In this document: one piece after another, positions 63,222-64,000 of the stretch | Numbering within the stretch: the first letter of the stretch is position 1 | Layout: each line of letters starts with the position of its first letter | NCBI GenBank assembly: GCA_965112965.1 | Contig: CBCOTE010000023.1 | Span: 1 to 64,000 of the forward strand | Reading direction: 5' to 3' | Source of the DNA: CBCOTE01 sp965112965 | GTDB lineage: Bacteria; Desulfobacterota; Desulfovibrionia; Desulfovibrionales; Desulfovibrionaceae | DNA: 64,000 bases | Notes under the pieces: model-generated | What the model saw: the letters and a program-made list of their open reading frames with translations, nothing else | The model's database searches: none | Told to the model about the DNA's origin: nothing | Position numbers and translations under genes: made by a program

Positions 63222-63545
63222 TCAGGCGGCGATGTCGGCTTTATCGGTACAACTGCTGATACAAGTAGTCGGAGTAATATCTTTGACAGTGCTGGTAGTA
63301 GCCGGGGTGTCTTTTGATTTATCGTCCTTACTTACATCTTTATTGCCGTCGTTAGAACCTTGGTGGTTGCTGCCGTAGTCGGTGACGTACCAACCCGAAC
63401 CTTTGAGGACGAAAGATGTGTTGGAGATGATACGTTTGGCTTTAGTACCACATATAGGACAATTAACGTCGCGTTCAGTAAAACTTTTTTGCCATTCTTC
63501 GATGAGTTGCTCACAATTTTTACACCGGTACTCATAGATAGGCAT
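63222..63545 (-). CDS. FmdB-family zinc ribbon protein
   Basis: Small putative regulatory protein of the FmdB/CxxC_CxxC_SSSS family; function not established. The start is the ATG of MPIYEYRCKNC (63545), behind GGAGGA; an in-frame ATG four codons earlier overlaps the ribosome site. The 107-residue product has C8, C11, C29 and C32 for one zinc, then a hydrophilic Asn/Asp/Ser/Lys-rich tail with two late cysteines. The gene is 61 bases upstream of purB and probably heads the fmdB-purB-pyrE transcript. Confidence 0.9.
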   Translation of the reverse strand: MPIYEYRCKNCEQLIEEWQKSFTERDVNCPICGTKAKRIISNTSFVLKGSGWYVTDYGSNHQGSNDGNKDVSKDDKSKDTPATTSTVKDITPTTCISSCTDKADIAA

Positions 63546-63618
63546 GATTTCCTCCATAGTACGGATATCTCTTCAAATTTGAGACACAACACAATCACAG
63601 GGTAGCCTTACAACACAA

Positions 63619-63654
63619 AACTATCGCGATAGATAAAAATCGAATAGTTTGGAT
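63619..63654 (-). promoter_or_regulatory. Hairpin in the fmdB-purB-pyrE leader
   Basis: Within the predicted leader, AAACTAT and CGAT pair with ATCG and ATAGTTT, giving about 11 bp with a small internal loop; the right arm contains the 12-bp palindrome CTATCGCGATAG (63621-63632). It could control transcription or be an operator. Confidence 0.4.
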
Positions 63655-63737
63655 TAATATTCCGTTTATCCGCTGGCCATAGTTGAGACTTCGACTATCC
63701 TGCCAGATGCTGGTGACATGTTATCGAAGCGTACCTA

Positions 63738-63765
63738 ATAGTAACAACGATCTACAGGTTGTCAA
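63738..63765 (-). promoter_or_regulatory. Sigma70-type promoter of fmdB-purB-pyrE
   Basis: Minus strand perfect TTGACA (63765-63760), 16-base spacer, TACTAT (63743-63738). Leader of about 190 bases. Confidence 0.5.
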
Positions 63766-63828
63766 TGGCTGTGTGGCGACGGTTCGTGTCGGGGGAGGAG
63801 TTAGCCGGGCCGCCGTGGAAAGCGCGAG

Positions 63829-63942
63829 CTAGGCTTTAGCCGTGGTCTTAATTTCCTTGGCGCGGGCCTTGAGGCGTTGGGCACGCCGATGTCGTTTACG
63901 GTCGAGTTCTTTTTTGCGTTCGTGTTTTTTGTGACGGGCCAT
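63829..63942 (-). CDS. Small, very basic 37-residue protein
   Basis: An ATG with an excellent AAGGAGC ribosome site opens a 37-codon frame ending in TAG. The product begins MARHKKHERKKELDRKRHRR and is about half Lys and Arg, predicted as one charged helix. Similar small Lys/Arg helices occur in other Desulfobacterota, but I know of no function; an RNA- or ribosome-associated role is a guess from charge. The ribosome site and the retained frame in a decaying genome argue that it is real. Confidence 0.75.
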   Translation of the reverse strand: MARHKKHERKKELDRKRHRRAQRLKARAKEIKTTAKA

Positions 63943-64000
63943 AGAATGCTCCTTGTATAAAAAAAAGATTAACCTTAACTATATTTCGATTATTTTTGTT

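Overview
The window looks like a chromosomal segment of a sulfate-reducing Desulfobacterota (deltaproteobacterial) bacterium whose genome is decaying. Intact dissimilatory sulfite reductase (dsrA, dsrB, dsrD) followed by a cobyrinate/siroheme amidase (cobB), a Desulfovibrio gigas-type ferredoxin, and a complex I cluster without the NADH-input subunits all point to anaerobic sulfate respiration. Gene order (dsrABD-cobB, purB-pyrE) recalls Desulfovibrionales, but order or family cannot be fixed from this stretch. Recognisable genes cover only about 28 of 64 kb (roughly 43-44%). The rest is A+T-richer, rich in stop codons and full of A, T and G homopolymers, as expected for a host-restricted symbiont in mid-reduction. 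That lifestyle is an inference.

Layout: uvrC (+) at 0.1-2.3 kb; a small NUMOD4-like/zinc-ribbon gene (+) at 4.4-5.0 kb inside a gene desert that runs to 13.9 kb; cobB, dsrD, dsrB, dsrA (-) at 13.9-18.3 kb; nuoN-M-L, a 112-aa protein, an extra antiporter-like subunit, then nuoK-J-I-H-D-C-B-A (-) at 19.2-31.4 kb, transcribed from nuoA towards nuoN; a desert at 31.4-35.8 kb; purA and a DNA polymerase III delta'-like gene (+) at 35.8-38.0 kb; a desert at 38.0-44.4 kb; a LarE-like PP-loop gene and a DUF39 homocysteine-biosynthesis gene (-) at 44.4-46.4 kb; ferredoxin (+) at 47.4 kb; metF (+) at 49.3-50.2 kb; asd (+) at 52.1-53.2 kb; a cupin (-) at 56.5-56.8 kb; a desert at 56.9-61.3 kb; then pyrE, purB, fmdB and a 37-aa basic protein (-) to the end.

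Function: the retained genes form a coherent minimal set. DsrAB reduces sulfite, probably using siroheme amidated by the neighbouring CobB; ferredoxin and the NuoEFG-less complex I handle electrons and ion pumping; Asd, the DUF39 protein and MetF lie within 9 kb and can be read as a sulfide-to-homocysteine-to-methionine route from aspartate semialdehyde; PurA, PurB and PyrE keep nucleotide synthesis going; UvrC and delta' serve DNA repair and replication. Good sigma70-type promoters can be read upstream of dsrA, nuoA, purA, the cupin and fmdB, and clear terminators follow dsrD and ferredoxin. No rRNA, tRNA, CRISPR array or insertion sequence was recognised. The most notable points are the complex I with four antiporter-like subunits, the DUF39-LarE-like operon beside asd/metF, gene relics in the deserts, the strong bias of poly-G tracts to one strand, and a perfect 22-bp inverted repeat.
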